A stretch of 64,000 nucleotides of DNA from Alopecurus myosuroides (Eukaryota > Streptophyta > Magnoliopsida > Poales > Poaceae), in assembly GCA_028641055.1 (NCBI GenBank), contig CM054061.1:62099904-62163903 (forward strand), in the 5' to 3' direction. The notes beneath the pieces are model-generated. The model was not told the origin of the DNA, did no database searches, and saw only the letters and a program-made list of their open reading frames with translations. Within the stretch, counting starts at the first letter, position 1. Each line of letters starts with the position of its first letter. Positions 46,001 to 58,905 of the stretch are shown here, one piece after another. A program made the translations under genes and the position numbers.

Positions 46001-46276
46001 GGGTGACGGGAGGATGCGGACGGGGCGGTGTGCACGGCCGGCGATCTCGGCCTTGGTTGTTCTCCGCGTTTCTCTGTGAAAAAAAAACCAAAGCATCAGA
46101 AGATGCGCAAGGTCTAGAAAGGGAGAATCAAACGAAAAAGGAGAGCCTCCATGCTTTGGTGTCGCCGGAATCCTCCATGGACGGTGGCGGCAGTGCACAC
46201 TCCGACGAGCAATCGTGGTAGCCTCAGGGCGCGATCTACTGAGATGGGGGAGGGGAAAAAGAGAGGAGTGCCGGGG

Positions 46277-46284
46277 CTATATAG
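46277..46284 (-). promoter_or_regulatory. LTR TATA box of Y (3' LTR copy)
   Basis: CTATATAG within CCCCTATATAGCCCC on the minus strand, at the edge of the GC-rich block. Confidence 0.55.
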
Positions 46285-47460
46285 GGGTGGCTTCCTTGCA
46301 ATTAATCGTGGCGTAATGCTCCTGCAATCAAGTGCAAAAATTTCGGAAGAAACGGGCAGGTTCAGTTGTTGAACGTTGAAGATGACATGACGTCATCAAT
46401 GACGTCATTATTTTCTTTTATTTTTTTCTGTTTTCTTAATTCCTTAATAACTTCTGTTTTAAGTATCCAAATAATACCAAATAAATTTCTAAAATCTTGT
46501 AATTCCAATACCTTTCAACTAAAAACATTTTTGTTAACTTTTCAACACATTTCAAAATTTGAGTTTTGAAAATTGAATAAATACCTAATAGTGTCTTGAT
46601 GTGATTTTTAATTTAGAAAATTATGAAATAAAAATATTTGTCAAATAAAATTTCATTATCTTTATAATGATAAAATACTATTTTACAATACCAATTCAAA
46701 GTGTTTTCATGTTTTATAACTTTAAACTATGATGAAAACATGAATAGTCACTTAATAGAAAAAGAGGGTTAATTATAGAAATATGATTTAAATGATTTTA
46801 CAAAATATTTCTATGGTTCAAATTATTGTTTTCTAGTCCCTTTTAAAATGTTTTCAACATATGATCAATTCACTCATAGTATCTTACTAACATAATCAAA
46901 ATAGAGAATTTATTAATAAATTTTAAATTGAGGGTGAGTAAGAACAGAGAGGTTTTCTCTAATGAAGATGTTGTTTTCTCAATTGAAAACATTATTTTTC
47001 CAAGGCACTTTACTTGTTTTCATAACTCAATAATATATATAGCACCTTATTGTTTTGTTGATTAATATAATACTTGGAAAACAAATAACCAACTTTTATC
47101 CATTTGGGCTTAATAATAATAGTGACATAATTTCTTGGAGACAAGGAGAAAATATTAAAGATAGTAACTCTCTGGTTTTTAATTATCAAAATCATTTTCA
47201 AAATGGTAGTTGAGTTGAAAACATGTTTGATAAACATGTTTACTAAGAAAATATTTTATTCACATGAGGGAACATATTTTATTTTAGAAATTGGCTTTAG
47301 GGTTTTTGGAATTAAGGCAATTTGGACTCTTCATTCCAATTACATATTATTTTCTTTTCTTTCTTCCTTTTATTTGGTTTTTGGAGACTTGCTTTAGCAT
47401 GAAAACAAAAGTTTCAATTTTTTGTGATTTTTGCACTTTCCAAAAATCAGGGATGTTACA

Positions 47461-49244
47461 GACTACCACCCTTAAAAGAAATCTCGTCCCGAGATTTGGG
47501 ATGGCTAGAAAGAAAGATTGGTAACTGAGTTCTAGAACAACTGAGTGGGCTACCACCCTTAAAAGAAACTTTTATGGGTAGTCTAATTTTTTTGTCTAAC
47601 TGGCTGCTGGTTTTGACTATATCTTCAGCTGGAGTCATATTTCATCTACCATAGTGCTATTACATAGCATATATCAACTCCTTGTTGGTATTGGGGGTCT
47701 TAAATCCATGTTTTTAACCTTTAGGGTTCTATGGGTTAAGACTCTATCCCAATAGGATGTGTCCATTGACATGGCTTGGTGTGTGGTTTTACTTAAGATG
47801 CTTTGAGTAGAATTTTCCCTCATGGTAGAGTTACAAACCAACAGAATTATGTTCAACTACTTTTGACGCTGAGGGGTCACTCTTTGGGTCAATCAAAAGT
47901 CTTTTGGTTCCTCTCAACTTGGTCTTTTGATGTCCTTGGCAATCTTCCATGTTGTTGTTGTCATCCTTGAAGGAAAACACCATGCTATTTCTAACGAAAC
48001 TTTCATGGAAGGCAAAATATTCCATTGGTTTGATATATCCAAGGTTGGCTTGATCCTCACCGAAAATAGTACTGTTTTCAGCAACACTAACATAGGTTCA
48101 TTATTGTATTCTACCATTCTATGGTTCAGGTTTAACATCGTCGTCTCTCTAATAGGTATGTCACTTAGATTTAACATTCCTCACAGCAAAAGTAAATAAT
48201 GTGAGTAGTCACCATGGGGGACAATCCATGTAGCACTCAATTATTACCTTGTACTTGTATTGATGAATCTTGTTTAATAACACTAGGTCACCTCACTTTT
48301 CTAACAGAAAGTTTCCAATCTGTAAGACAAACTTGAGCTAACTATCATTTTCCCATACTATTGGGTTTCGTAAAACTCTTATGTAACACAAACTGGATAG
48401 TTGAGTTTCTTCATTGCTTCTTCTCTTGGTGTAGTTGGCTCTGAAATCTTCATAGCTCATGCAACTTGGGGTTCACTTTTCTTTCTTCACTTGTTGTTTG
48501 CCTTGCTGCTCCTTATGATGTAGTTGGCATTGATCATGGATGTGACTGTTCGTTCACACAAAAGATCAACATCTTGAAAACATTGACATTCTTGGTGAAG
48601 TTTTGTTGTTGCACTTCATATGGTAGATCTCTATGGTTGGTAGATGGGTATGGGATTTGATTTGGCTTAGCATGGATGAGTAGAGATTAGAAAGAGACTG
48701 AAGAAATTCCTACCCCAACAAATCAAATCAAGGAAACTCATCTTGCAAACAACACATAACAAACACATAGCAATACATTCATCACACCAAACAACATGGT
48801 TTTTAGAAAACACTAATATTGTCATACCACACTCATTGATATGATCAATACACTAACATGTTAACGTTGTTCTAACAAAGGAACTAGATTGGTGGTCTCA
48901 TCTATATCTTCTTGAGTTTTCTTCAAGTTCTTCTCTCCATGTCTTGAGGTGTTCTTGATTGTTGTGAAGTATATGTTTTTCTTGAAGTTCTTCAATAATC
49001 TTGAGTGTAGGTCTTCATGTGGTGAAAATACTTCTTGCACTTCTTGGTATGGTCATCAACAATATTGCCTTGATGGTATTCAAGAAGTAGGTCATCTAGA
49101 AAATTTTGAAGGAGAATAGTAGATGAGAGAATATGAGAAAGATTAAGATGATTGTTTTGTTTTCTAGAAAGTTTGAACATAGAAAGTTTTCAATCCTAGG
49201 GTCTTTTCCAAACTTAGGGTCTCGAATTCTACAGGCAACACAAT
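47461..49244 (-). other. Non-coding interior of element Y
   Basis: About 1.8 kb. Near the 3' LTR the minus strand reads AATCTCGGGACGAGATTTC and then a purine tract TTTTAAGGGTGG, closely like the end of element Z (60316-60355). Short frames of 60-90 codons show no gag or pol motif. Confidence 0.75.
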
Positions 49245-49256
49245 GCTCTGATACCA
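49245..49256 (-). other. Initiator-Met tRNA primer-binding site (Y)
   Basis: TGGTATCAGAGC on the minus strand, 3 nt inside the 5' LTR; it fixes the element's orientation. Confidence 0.85.
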
Positions 49257-49259
49257 TTT

Positions 49260-52200
49260 TGTAGCATCCCAGCTTTTAATAAAGATGGAATACCTGTGTT
49301 ATTGTGCTAGTCCCTGGATCAATTGCTAGCACCACAGTACAAAATGAAATATCATGCAAATGCATCAAATTCTATTACATCGCATGATCCAGTCTTTACA
49401 AAATAGGATTACAACTTGCATAGTCTTAGAAGACTAGCAGAAAACAAAGAAATACAGCGGAAAACATAGTACAACATTGAGCCCATCTTCTTCATGTGCC
49501 ACAGGCAAAACATGTTGGCGATAGTCTCGAGATCCTAAACGAAATCCTCACTCGTCTTCAGAAATATCTGCAATATGGAATATGCAGCCACAAGGGAGTC
49601 AATACAATTTAATGTATTGGCAAGTAACACTATGGTGGATATAAATGGCAAGACTAATACTACATGCTCATTCGGCAGAATGGAGTTTTGGCTAAGTTTG
49701 CATAAAGCTAGTTTTCTCCTATCACTTTTGTAAAACAACTTTTCTTTTCAAAGGGTGGCAACATTGGATTAAGATTCAAGCACCACAAATACTGTTCACT
49801 TGGTCAAAATTTTAATTATTGAAAATGGTGATGTGATTCTTCCGTCCTTCCTTGTCCAGCTGCTCATAGTTGTCCATAACCGGGGACACGGCTAAGATCT
49901 TAGTTTGTTGACTCTGCAGAGTTTGTGCACTTTCACCTTCAGACTCAAATCAGCCCAAACATCCTATACACCCTGAGTGCATTAAGGAAAGGAGAAGAAT
50001 CGAGACGAGATCTTTCAGAAGCAAGAATCCAACCCAATGGCAAGACCCGTTCCACCTATAATTATGCTACATCTGCTTGTCAAGCCCGGGCTGAACCCTC
50101 ACAACTTAGTTGATCAAGACAGAGCCCATATGACTAAAGGCTGCACTGAAGCAATCTAAACTTGGGGAACATCATAATCACTTTGTTCCTGGGTGGCATT
50201 CCTCAAGTGAACAACCCCTCGGGGAGACACTCAACTCTCATCAGCCAAACAACCAAATCCACCCAGGTGGTTCATTGAAGTTTGTACTTAGTATTTTTCC
50301 TCAACATCTAGTAAAACAATTTGTAACATTGCATATCACCTAATAAATTCTAAGGCTATCAAAATAAGAAGGTAAAAGGGATGGCTACACACTACTAGGA
50401 TAATAGCATAGCATAGTATAACTTAGTAAAATTTCCTATCATGCATACTACTCAAAATCAACTAATGCATATAGAAAATAATGGGTAGTTGATGGTGTGT
50501 TACTTGCCTTGTTGAAGTTGGTGAAGATATCACACTCTTCACAAAAGATCGTTGCTCTCCGTACAATCTATTCATTGTCAACACAAAACCAAATAAACAA
50601 GCATCCTAACAAACAAACATACAAGTGTATAAAACATACATAGCAACTAACATATCAAAAAGGGCTTAACCAAGTTGGTTAGGACAAGGTTTAGGTTTGA
50701 GTTGAAAGATTCATTCTCTAGTGGTCTCATTCTTGTTAAGGAAATTCCAATGGTTTACTTGGGATGGTCTAGGTTGAGTTTGCAGTGATCAAACTTTATT
50801 ATAACCATACTTGTCGAGGAAGTTCCAAGAGTTCACTTAGAATAAACATATTACTTCTTCAACTAAAGTAATATGTGCAAACACTTGGTCATATTCACCT
50901 TCAAAAAAATTTGAGTCACTATGTTAGTATTTTCCATTGTGGTTAGGGTAGGTCTACTAACTTCATCATCAAAGGAAAAATATTACTAAGTCTTGGGTTT
51001 TCCATTTGGGTCAATGGTTGTACAAAAATAACTTGTTACTCTTCAACTTGTATGGATTGCTTCTAGACCTCATGTGATTGCCTTCTTGAAGATCATCATC
51101 ATGCCATCTAAGGTTTTTTCCTTCCTTGGTGTGGTTCTTATCTTGGTCTTTGATAAATTCTTCATGGCTTTCACTTCACTAATTGGTTTGGGTATGGTAT
51201 GGACACAAATACCACTAAGTCAATTGGAAAGAATATAAGAAGAAAGATAGAAAGAGAGAGGGAGATGTTTTCTTCTGAATTTCTTCACACTTGTACTTCT
51301 TGAGTTGCTTCTAGTTGTTGTGGAGTCTAAGTCTTCTCTTCAAAACTTCTTCATTTATCTTCCTTGTAGCTCTTCATGTTGCCACCAGGTTGAAAGTGAA
51401 GAACCTTCTATTTCTTGAGTCTTGTTTTCCATTTGCTAACTTGATGGATTCTTGAAGCAAGAATAGGGGGAATGGAGAAGTAGACAGAAAGCAAAGGTAC
51501 TAGGGTCTAAGGTTTACCACTTGGTATTGTATGTGATTTACACATACTAGGTACTTGGTCTTGGTTCCAAAATAGCCATAACAACAAAGGTGAACAATGA
51601 TAGAAACAACTCTAATACTTAACCAACTAGGTGGACTACTATGATGGAAGTTTGGCTAAAATTACATGTTCATGGTCCAAGGGTGTCCAAAATGGTTTGG
51701 CAAGGTTGTTTCTGGTCCAAGGTTATCAAATGGAGCAATTTTGCAAAAGGAACTATATTGAAATTATTTACAGAATTAAATCTATGTCAAAATTACTCAA
51801 ATAGACAACTTAATTCTAAAATCAAATTTAATTTGATCAATAATTATTTTGGGACAGAGGGTATGAAAGTACACATCCTAAGGTTTCCAAATATATTTTA
51901 TTTACAATTTTTGGATTTGTAGAATTTGAATTATGCCAAATTTCATCAAACGAGCATATTTGAATTTAAGTAAATTTAAGTTTGTCAAATTTGAATTTGT
52001 CCAGTGCCAAAAGTTTCTAAATGTCAAGGGCTTTTCAAAAAGTCCAAGATTGCTAAATTTGGCCTCATGGATCAAAAGTTATGATGGTTCTAATATGCAG
52101 GGGCTTTTCTGCAAAACTGCCAATTAATTTCAGCGGGAGAAATATTCGAATTAAAGGAGTGGCCACGTGGCGTGCTCTGATTGGATCTTGGTGCTGACTG

Positions 52201-53982
52201 TGCACTATGTGGCTGCTGACTGGGCTACGCTGGCTGTGCATGTTTCATTAAATCTGGGGCGTTGGATCTAGATCCAACGACTGCGTAACCGTTCGCTCGG
52301 GATTCTAATCACAACCGTACATCCAAATCGAACGGCAGAGAGGGGGGAGAAGGGATCTCACCGGAGATCTCCCGCCGGAGATGGTGACGCGGTGGCGCGC
52401 GGCGCCGGAAATTTGACGACGGTGGCGATCCCGTGGGTCTCTGTCCTTGGGGAGGAAACGAAGACGTGCGGCGAAGCACGACGATGAAGATGGACTTGAC
52501 GGTGTCGAGGTTCCTGTCCAGGGTGACGGGAGGATGCGGACGGGGCGGTGTGCACGGCCGGCGATCTCGGCCTTGGTTGTTCTCCGCGTTTCTCTGTGAA
52601 AAAAAAAACCAAAGCATCAGAAGATGCGCAAGGTCTAGAAAGGGAGAATCAAACAAAAAAGGAGAGCCTCCATGCTTTGGTGTCGCCGGAATCCTCCATG
52701 GACGGTGGCGGCAGTGCACACTCCGACGAGCAATCGTGGTAGCCTCAGGGCGTGATCTACTGAGATGGGGGAGGGGAAAAAGAGAGGAGTGCCGGGGCTA
52801 TATAGGGGTGGCTTCCTTGCAATTAATCGTGGCGTAATGCTCCTGCAATCAAGTGCAAAAATTTCGGAAGAAACGGGCAGGTTCAGTTGTTGAACGTTGA
52901 AGATGACATGACATCATCAATGACGTCATTATTTTCTTTTATTTTTTTCTGTTTTCTTAATTCCTTAATAACTTCTGTTTTAAGTATCCAAATAATACCA
53001 AATAAATTTCTAAAATCTTGTAATTCCAATACCTTTCAACTAAAAACATTTTTGTTAACTTTTCAACACATTTCAAAATTTGAGTTTTGAAAATTGAATA
53101 AATACCTAATAGTGTCTTGATGTGATTTTTAATTTAGAAAATTATGAAATAAAAATATTTGTCAAATAAAATTTCATTATCTTTATAATGATAAAATACT
53201 ATTTTACAATACCAATTCAAAGTGTTTTCATGTTTTATAACTTTAAACTATGATGAAAACATGAATAGTCACTTACTAGAAAAAGAGGGTTAATTATAGA
53301 AATATGATTTAAATGATTTTACAAAATATTTCTATGGTTCAAATTATTGTTTTCTAGTCCCTTTTAAAATGTTTTCAACATATGATCAATTCACTCATAG
53401 TATCTTACTAACATAATCAAAATAGAGAATTTATTAATAAATTTTAAATTGAGGGTGAGTAAGAACAGAGAGGTTTTCTCTAATGAAGATGTTGTTTTCC
53501 CAATTGAAAACATTATTTTTCCAAGGCACTTTACTTGTTTTCATAACTCAATAATATATATAGCACCTTATTGTTTTGTTGATTAATATAATACTTGGAA
53601 AACAAATAACCAACTTTTATCCATTTGGGCTTAATAATAATAGTGACATAATTTCTTGGAGACAAGGAGAAAATATTAAAGATAGTAACTCTCTGGTTTT
53701 TAATTATCAAAATCATTTTCAAAATGGTAGTTGAGTTGAAAACATGTTTGATAAAGATGTTTACTAAGAAAATATTTTATTCACATGAGGGAACATATTT
53801 TATTTTAGAAATTGGCTTTAGGGTTTTTGGAATTAAGGCAATTTGGACTCTTCATTCCAATTACATATTATTTTCTTTTCTTTCTTCCTTTTATTTGGTT
53901 TTTGGAGACTTGCTTTAGCATGAAAACAAAAGTTTCAATTTTTTTGTGATTTTTGCACTTTCCAAAAATCAGGGATGTTACA
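49260..53982 (-). repeat. 5' LTR of element Y
   Basis: 4723 bp, partner of 42737-47460. Promoter TATA (CTATATAG) at 52798-52805 on the minus strand. Confidence 0.93.
52798..52805 (-). promoter_or_regulatory. TATA box in the 5' LTR of Y
   Basis: Minus-strand CTATATAG in CCCCTATATAGCCCC. Because it lies in the 5' LTR, it is the likely promoter for the element's RNA. Confidence 0.55.
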
Positions 53983-54185
53983 TATTTCCTCCCATTTTGG
54001 CAATCGATGCCAATGGGGGAGAAGTTTAGAGGGTTTAAGGGAATTTGGTTTTATGTTTTAGTTTCATTCATAAGAATTTTCCTTTCATTCTCTTGCATCC
54101 ATGCTCATTGGTTTGCATGGTTGCTAAATTAATTATATAAACCCTCGTAAAAGGGATTGCCATCAATTACCAAAATGGGCGAGAA
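53983..54185 (+). mobile_element. Older X element, internal 3' end (segment 3)
   Basis: Resumes after Y and aligns with about 39510-39719, including GTTTAGAGGGTTTAAGG and ATATAAACCCTCGTAAAAG. The polypurine tract is degraded to GGGCGAGAA. Confidence 0.8.
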
Positions 54186-55370
54186 TGAAAGTGCATGGTG
54201 CCCCCATGTGTGGTTTTGGTAATTAATGACAATCCTTGTGGACTAATTTTTGCATTGAGATATTCTTATAGATATTGTCCATGGGAAAATAGTGGAGTTC
54301 ATGTGGAAAATAGTGGAGTTCGTGTGTTATACTCTAGAAGCTTACATGATTACCATTGTTATATTCAAGGATAGATACGAAGAATGGTCATGAATAAAGT
54401 TGTTCATATTGCAAGTATGTCTTGAAGAAAAGGATTAGGTGGTCTTTCATGTTATCTTCAAGACATCGTCAAATTAAGAAAGAAGAAAAGATACAAGATT
54501 GATCAAGCTTGTGATCAACACACAAAGCTAGAAGATGAACCAAGTGGGATTATGTATCTCGGGGTGTTGTAAGAAATTGTCCATATAGTTTTGTGAACTA
54601 ACCCATGATATGTGCGTGTGGAATTTCTATGTGTGGTTAGGTATCTTTCCATGGGCATGCATCAAAAGGAAGATTTCATATAGCCCATGGTAGATGACGT
54701 CAAGTGGTGTTCTTCATCAAGCTCGCAGTGGAAGATCAAGAGAAGCTTCTCGAAGAAATCCTATGCTTTATTCTTTCCACAAATTTGGAGATAGTGTCCA
54801 TATGAAGATTTTCTGAGAAGGGCCTCTCCCATAGTGGTGTATGGGGGAGCAATTTTCAAGTCTTCATCAAGCGGATCATGTGCTAGTAAGCACAATCAAG
54901 AAATAAGATCCAACTTGAGAGAGTCAAGATTTTCATCATCTAGCTCAAGTGTGATACTCAATTGAAAGGTATGATCTTGACAGGGTTTTCTATTTTACCG
55001 ATCTCATACTTTTCGGGAGACGGTTATAGGATTGATAGTCGTACTATCAAGAGGGGCTCTCGAGTGAGTAACTTGGCCGCTTCTTTGTGGAGAGCTAAAA
55101 CCTTTACATACTTGTCATATCATCTTTCTTGGTTCTTATTTGTCTTTTATCTATGTGAGGTTTTCGTTCTTGTCGTGATCTTCATGACAAGCCTAGGTTT
55201 ACCAAAAAACGGATTTCGTAAGGAAACCTTGTTGTGTTTTCGGTGTTGACGGTTTTACCGGTTGCTCTTTGTAGGAAAGTCAAACCTTCCCCCATTTGGT
55301 TTGATCTTCCATTGTTGAACAATGATGTTTCTCTGCATATTTTTGTAGTGCTTGTTTCGGTCACTATCAG
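54186..55370 (+). repeat. 3' LTR of the older X element, truncated
   Basis: Starts TGAAAGTGCATGG and matches the first half of the younger X LTRs (GTGGTTTTGGTAATTAATGA). Similarity stops near 55370, about 1.2 kb in, where unrelated coding-like DNA begins. Confidence 0.8.
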
Positions 55371-55389
55371 ACCTCCTTCTGGAAGTGAC

Positions 55390-55870
55390 ATGGAAACTGA
55401 TCAACAGGCTGGCGATCTTCCCCCTGCTGCTCCTTTGGCCTTGAATGTGATTCCTAGTTCTTCTTTGGATAGAGGCAAACAACTGGATGATGACTGCAGA
55501 AGCTGCTCTGAACTATCTGCACTGGAGTGGTGTGCACAGTCAACTTCTTCTCTCCCTGCCCATCTTGATGCTGCTGTAGATGACAATGTGTGGGATTGGG
55601 TACCCCCCCAGTCTTGCAAAGAAGCCTTTTGTGCTTGACCCAGAGGAGGTGGAGAAGGAATGTATTCTCAAAGTAGGGTCTGCGTCTATTAACCTGGCCT
55701 ACTGCAAAAACTTGTTTGAAGCTGGAATGGATTCTGATGAGGACGATTTAGATGGAGATTCTAACCAAGACGAGTGTACTGAGGTGATGGATCCTGAAGT
55801 GGTGAAGAAACTGAGTGGAGCCAGCAAAAACCTCCTGCCCTTCCTTGATGATGCTGCTTCTGTTCCTGCC
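55390..55870 (+). pseudogene. Fragment of an unrecognised acidic-protein gene
   Basis: From ATG 55390 a frame rich in Asp, Glu and Ser runs to 55636. The coding signal moves to another frame at a run of seven C (55603-55609) and continues (KKPFVLDPEEVEKE, DSDEDDLDGDSNQDE, KKLSGASKNLLPFLDD) until element Z cuts it at 55870. Base composition and codon use differ from the surrounding repeats, so this is a captured or stranded gene piece. I do not recognise the family; the N-terminal region of a LINE or gag protein is possible. Confidence 0.45.
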
Positions 55871-56436
55871 TGTCGCACCCGGACTTCTAGAGGATACTCA
55901 CCGTACGAACTGAACAGTAGTTTGATTGGATTACGGTGCTTTACCGGCACCCGCGTCCTCTTACGAGTAGGCCAACACTTATGTGTGACAACCAATCGTT
56001 ACTGTTCACCGTCGATGTAAACTATCCCGTAGAAATCAGGACACTACCATTGACGTACTTCATACCATACACACATGGTACGTCAACGGCTTTGAACAAA
56101 ATGATAACACAACATATCTCTAAGACACAAAAGATTGAAATAAGTTGCAACTGGCCCTCACTAGGGCAGAGAATAGCAAATACAATCATCCAGAGGACAC
56201 ATGTCCCAACATAACATCATTACAACTCAGCGGAAGCATTCAAAGGGTCTGAGTACAGACAAATCCAAATTGGCTTAAGAAGCCGGGAATGAAAAGAAAA
56301 CGGAGCCCATCCACGATGTCTCGGATCCTGCCCGGGTCCGCTAACTACTCGTCAGCAGCCTCGTCAAACTCCACGTAGTAGCCGTCACCTGGATCCTCGT
56401 AAGCGTAGTCTGCGGAAACCACAGCCCCAAAGGGGT

Positions 56437-56454
56437 CAGTACATAAACGTACTG
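56437..56454. other. Hairpin in Z LTR (6-bp stem)
   Basis: CAGTAC - ATAAAC - GTACTG, flanked by GGGGT and GCAAGCAAG. It matches the Y hairpin in context, with a compensatory G-C to A-T change in the third pair. Confidence 0.6.
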
Positions 56455-58905
56455 GCAAGCAAGACTCACAATTCACCAAAATGTAGCCCGTCAACACCAA
56501 GCACAGATGCCTTGGGATCAACGGAAGAAAGGGTATAAAAGATGCTGCAACTGGCTGCATTAGACAACTACAGAACATACTACAACTTCCGGGTAACAGA
56601 AAGGGGATAAGATAGCGTATCGTAACCAACTATAGCTAACCACCAAACAAACCCATCCTGGATCTCGCCCTTATCCAAAGAAGCAATCCGAGGATAACTC
56701 ACCCAGTTGGATTAATGATGGATCAACTTGTTGTGTCAATAAGCCTATTACTAGTCAAGTTATCATTAGTTAGGTGTAAGTGGTTCTGAGTACTTGTTAG
56801 CCAGTACTTTCACCAAGTTAACCATAACCGCGGAAAACACGGCTTCTCGAGAAGATTTATCCCTGCAGGGGTGCACCAATTTGGCCGTACACGTAAGAAT
56901 AACCCGCCAGATGGAATGGCCTTTCCACCAAGCGGGGCACTCAACACAACTCAACTCTTCTTCGCATCAAGCCCAAAGCACCACGTGCTGTGCATGCGCG
57001 GCTAATCGAGCCCCACGAAGAAAAGGGGACCCTCATAGCACTGGAAGACCACGCCGCCCTAAATGCCGACTACAAAAGTTCCACCCTGGCCTCGGGTTCG
57101 TACCTGCATATGCGTGCATCAAATGGAAAGCCCGAACTAAGTGTGGTGATTTGGACGAGATGCGAATCGAATCAAATTGAGGGGGGCGCCCATACACGCT
57201 TCCCACATGCGGATAGTGCGCTCATCATGGATCAGTAGACAAGACCCTTTTCCTATTAGGGTCGACACTAGCAGGCCTCAAAACCACGCCGGGCCTCCTG
57301 CCGGTGCCTTATCAGCAAAATATTATTACCTCAAATTAACAGGTTGTTGTTTAACATCGAGCCCCAGAATATAAATAGAATATGATAACAGAAAGTAACG
57401 GGTAACAGACTCGAGCAAAACAACCCTAAGCATGCTAGTAAGACACGGGCCCAAGCAACGGGGTTATAGGACTGGAGGTGAGGCAATATCAGGGTTCAGG
57501 GTATCATGTGATAGGTTCGTAACAGAAGCAACGATACATATGGCTAGCAGAAATAGACAACGGAAAGTATCGGTAACCAATGTTGAAAGGAACACAATGG
57601 TTCATGTGAGTGATAACTTGCCTGCAAACTCAGTAGCCGGGTACTGAGCTAGATCCTCAGAAGGGGTGTCGTAAAGATCGTCGGTCTCAACGTCGTCGTC
57701 TATCCGAGAAGAAGCAAACAAACAATGCAGAAGGATAAACAATCAATATCATGGCATAGTGCACAATCATGGTATGATGCATGTCAAGTTAATAGATGCA
57801 TCAAAATAAACTAATTGACATGGTAACACAATTTAAATGGACACATATGCAATTTTGAGTTGCATATGAAAAGCCCATGGATTTTGGTTAGATTATTTGT
57901 TTTCCAACTAATCAATAGGTGCCAGTGGTTTAGTATGATGCATGCATGAGGAAAACAACAAAATAACAACAATAGAACCAATTTGAAATACGGTTTACCA
58001 ATTTAGAAATTTGTTTATTAATTTAGGGAATTTTTGGTGCCTTAAAGGTGACACACAAGTATTTGTTGTTTTCAGCCACTTAACTTGTGCAAAATAAATA
58101 ACAAAATTCATATTTGAAAAGATCATAAGATTTTGGGTGGATTACATGTTTCAAATATTGAAAAAGGCATTAGGATGAATTTATTATGACTTAGACAATA
58201 TTAAACAAGTTTTAAATGAATTTAAAACAAGTTTGAATTTTATTTGAATTTTATTTGTTCAAAACATAAATTCAAACTCATATTTGAAAAGGTTATGCTT
58301 TTCTAGTTTGAAAACATATTTTGCATGCTCAAAAATAATTTAATTTGATTAAGTTATGGATTTAGCAATTTTAAATGATTTAAACAAGGTTTAAATTATT
58401 TAGGCAATTTTAATTATTCAAAACAGGAAACAAAAATTATATTTGAATAGGTGGTTCAAAATGGTATGGAAAACATATTTTATTTGCATGATTTGGATGT
58501 ATTATGATTTAGTTATGCAATTTAGCAAATTACAATTGAATTAGTTGAATTTGAAATTTAAATGCATTTGGAATTTTCAAAACAATACACAATTGGATTA
58601 ATTGGATAGATAATTTGATTTAGATCAACAAACATATTTAGATTTTATTATTTGGAGTTATAGATTAAAAGTTATTCATGTTTTTGTTTTAGGGATTAAT
58701 TTGCAATTTAAAAGGATTAGATTTTCAAAACAGAAAAGTTTTAAAACGTTTGTTACCGCACTGTGGGCTAGCCACAGCCACTGCCAGTGGGCCACGGGCC
58801 TACGTGGTGCTGTGTGCGGGCTGGCGTGGCAGCCAGGGCCACAGACAGGTGGGCCCTGCCTGTCAGCCGCACGGAAAAAAGGTTGGTTTTATTCGCATCC
58901 GCGAG

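Larger units (their letters stand above)
42737..47460 (-). repeat. 3' LTR of element Y
   Basis: TG...CA, 4724 bp. It contains a GC-rich promoter/leader part (about 45640-46380) in otherwise AT-rich sequence; a 150-codon minus frame there (46198-45746) is probably leader RNA, not protein. Confidence 0.93.
42737..53982 (-). mobile_element. Element Y: non-coding LTR retrotransposon with 4.72-kb LTRs
   Basis: 11,246 bp, minus orientation, with target duplication TATTT (42732-42736 and 53983-53987). LTRs are 42737-47460 (3') and 49260-53982 (5'), and the interior is only 1799 bp. LTR ends form the inverted repeat TGTARCATCCC/GGGATGTTACA. An initiator-Met primer-binding site lies next to the right LTR, and a purine tract next to the left. 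No gag or pol was recognised in any frame. About 25 differences between the LTRs were spotted by eye (about 0.5%), so the insertion is young. The architecture resembles LARD elements such as barley Sukkula; identity with a named family was not checked. Confidence 0.9.

Noticed and set aside
45746..46198. 150-codon minus-strand frame in the Y LTR
   Set aside because: It lies in the GC-rich LTR leader just downstream of the TATA box. The right LTR copy breaks the frame by a 1-nt difference in an A run, so it is not conserved as protein.
47914..48177. 87-codon minus frame inside Y as a possible pol remnant
   Set aside because: A vague resemblance to protease/RT linker sequence, but no catalytic or conserved motif could be placed.
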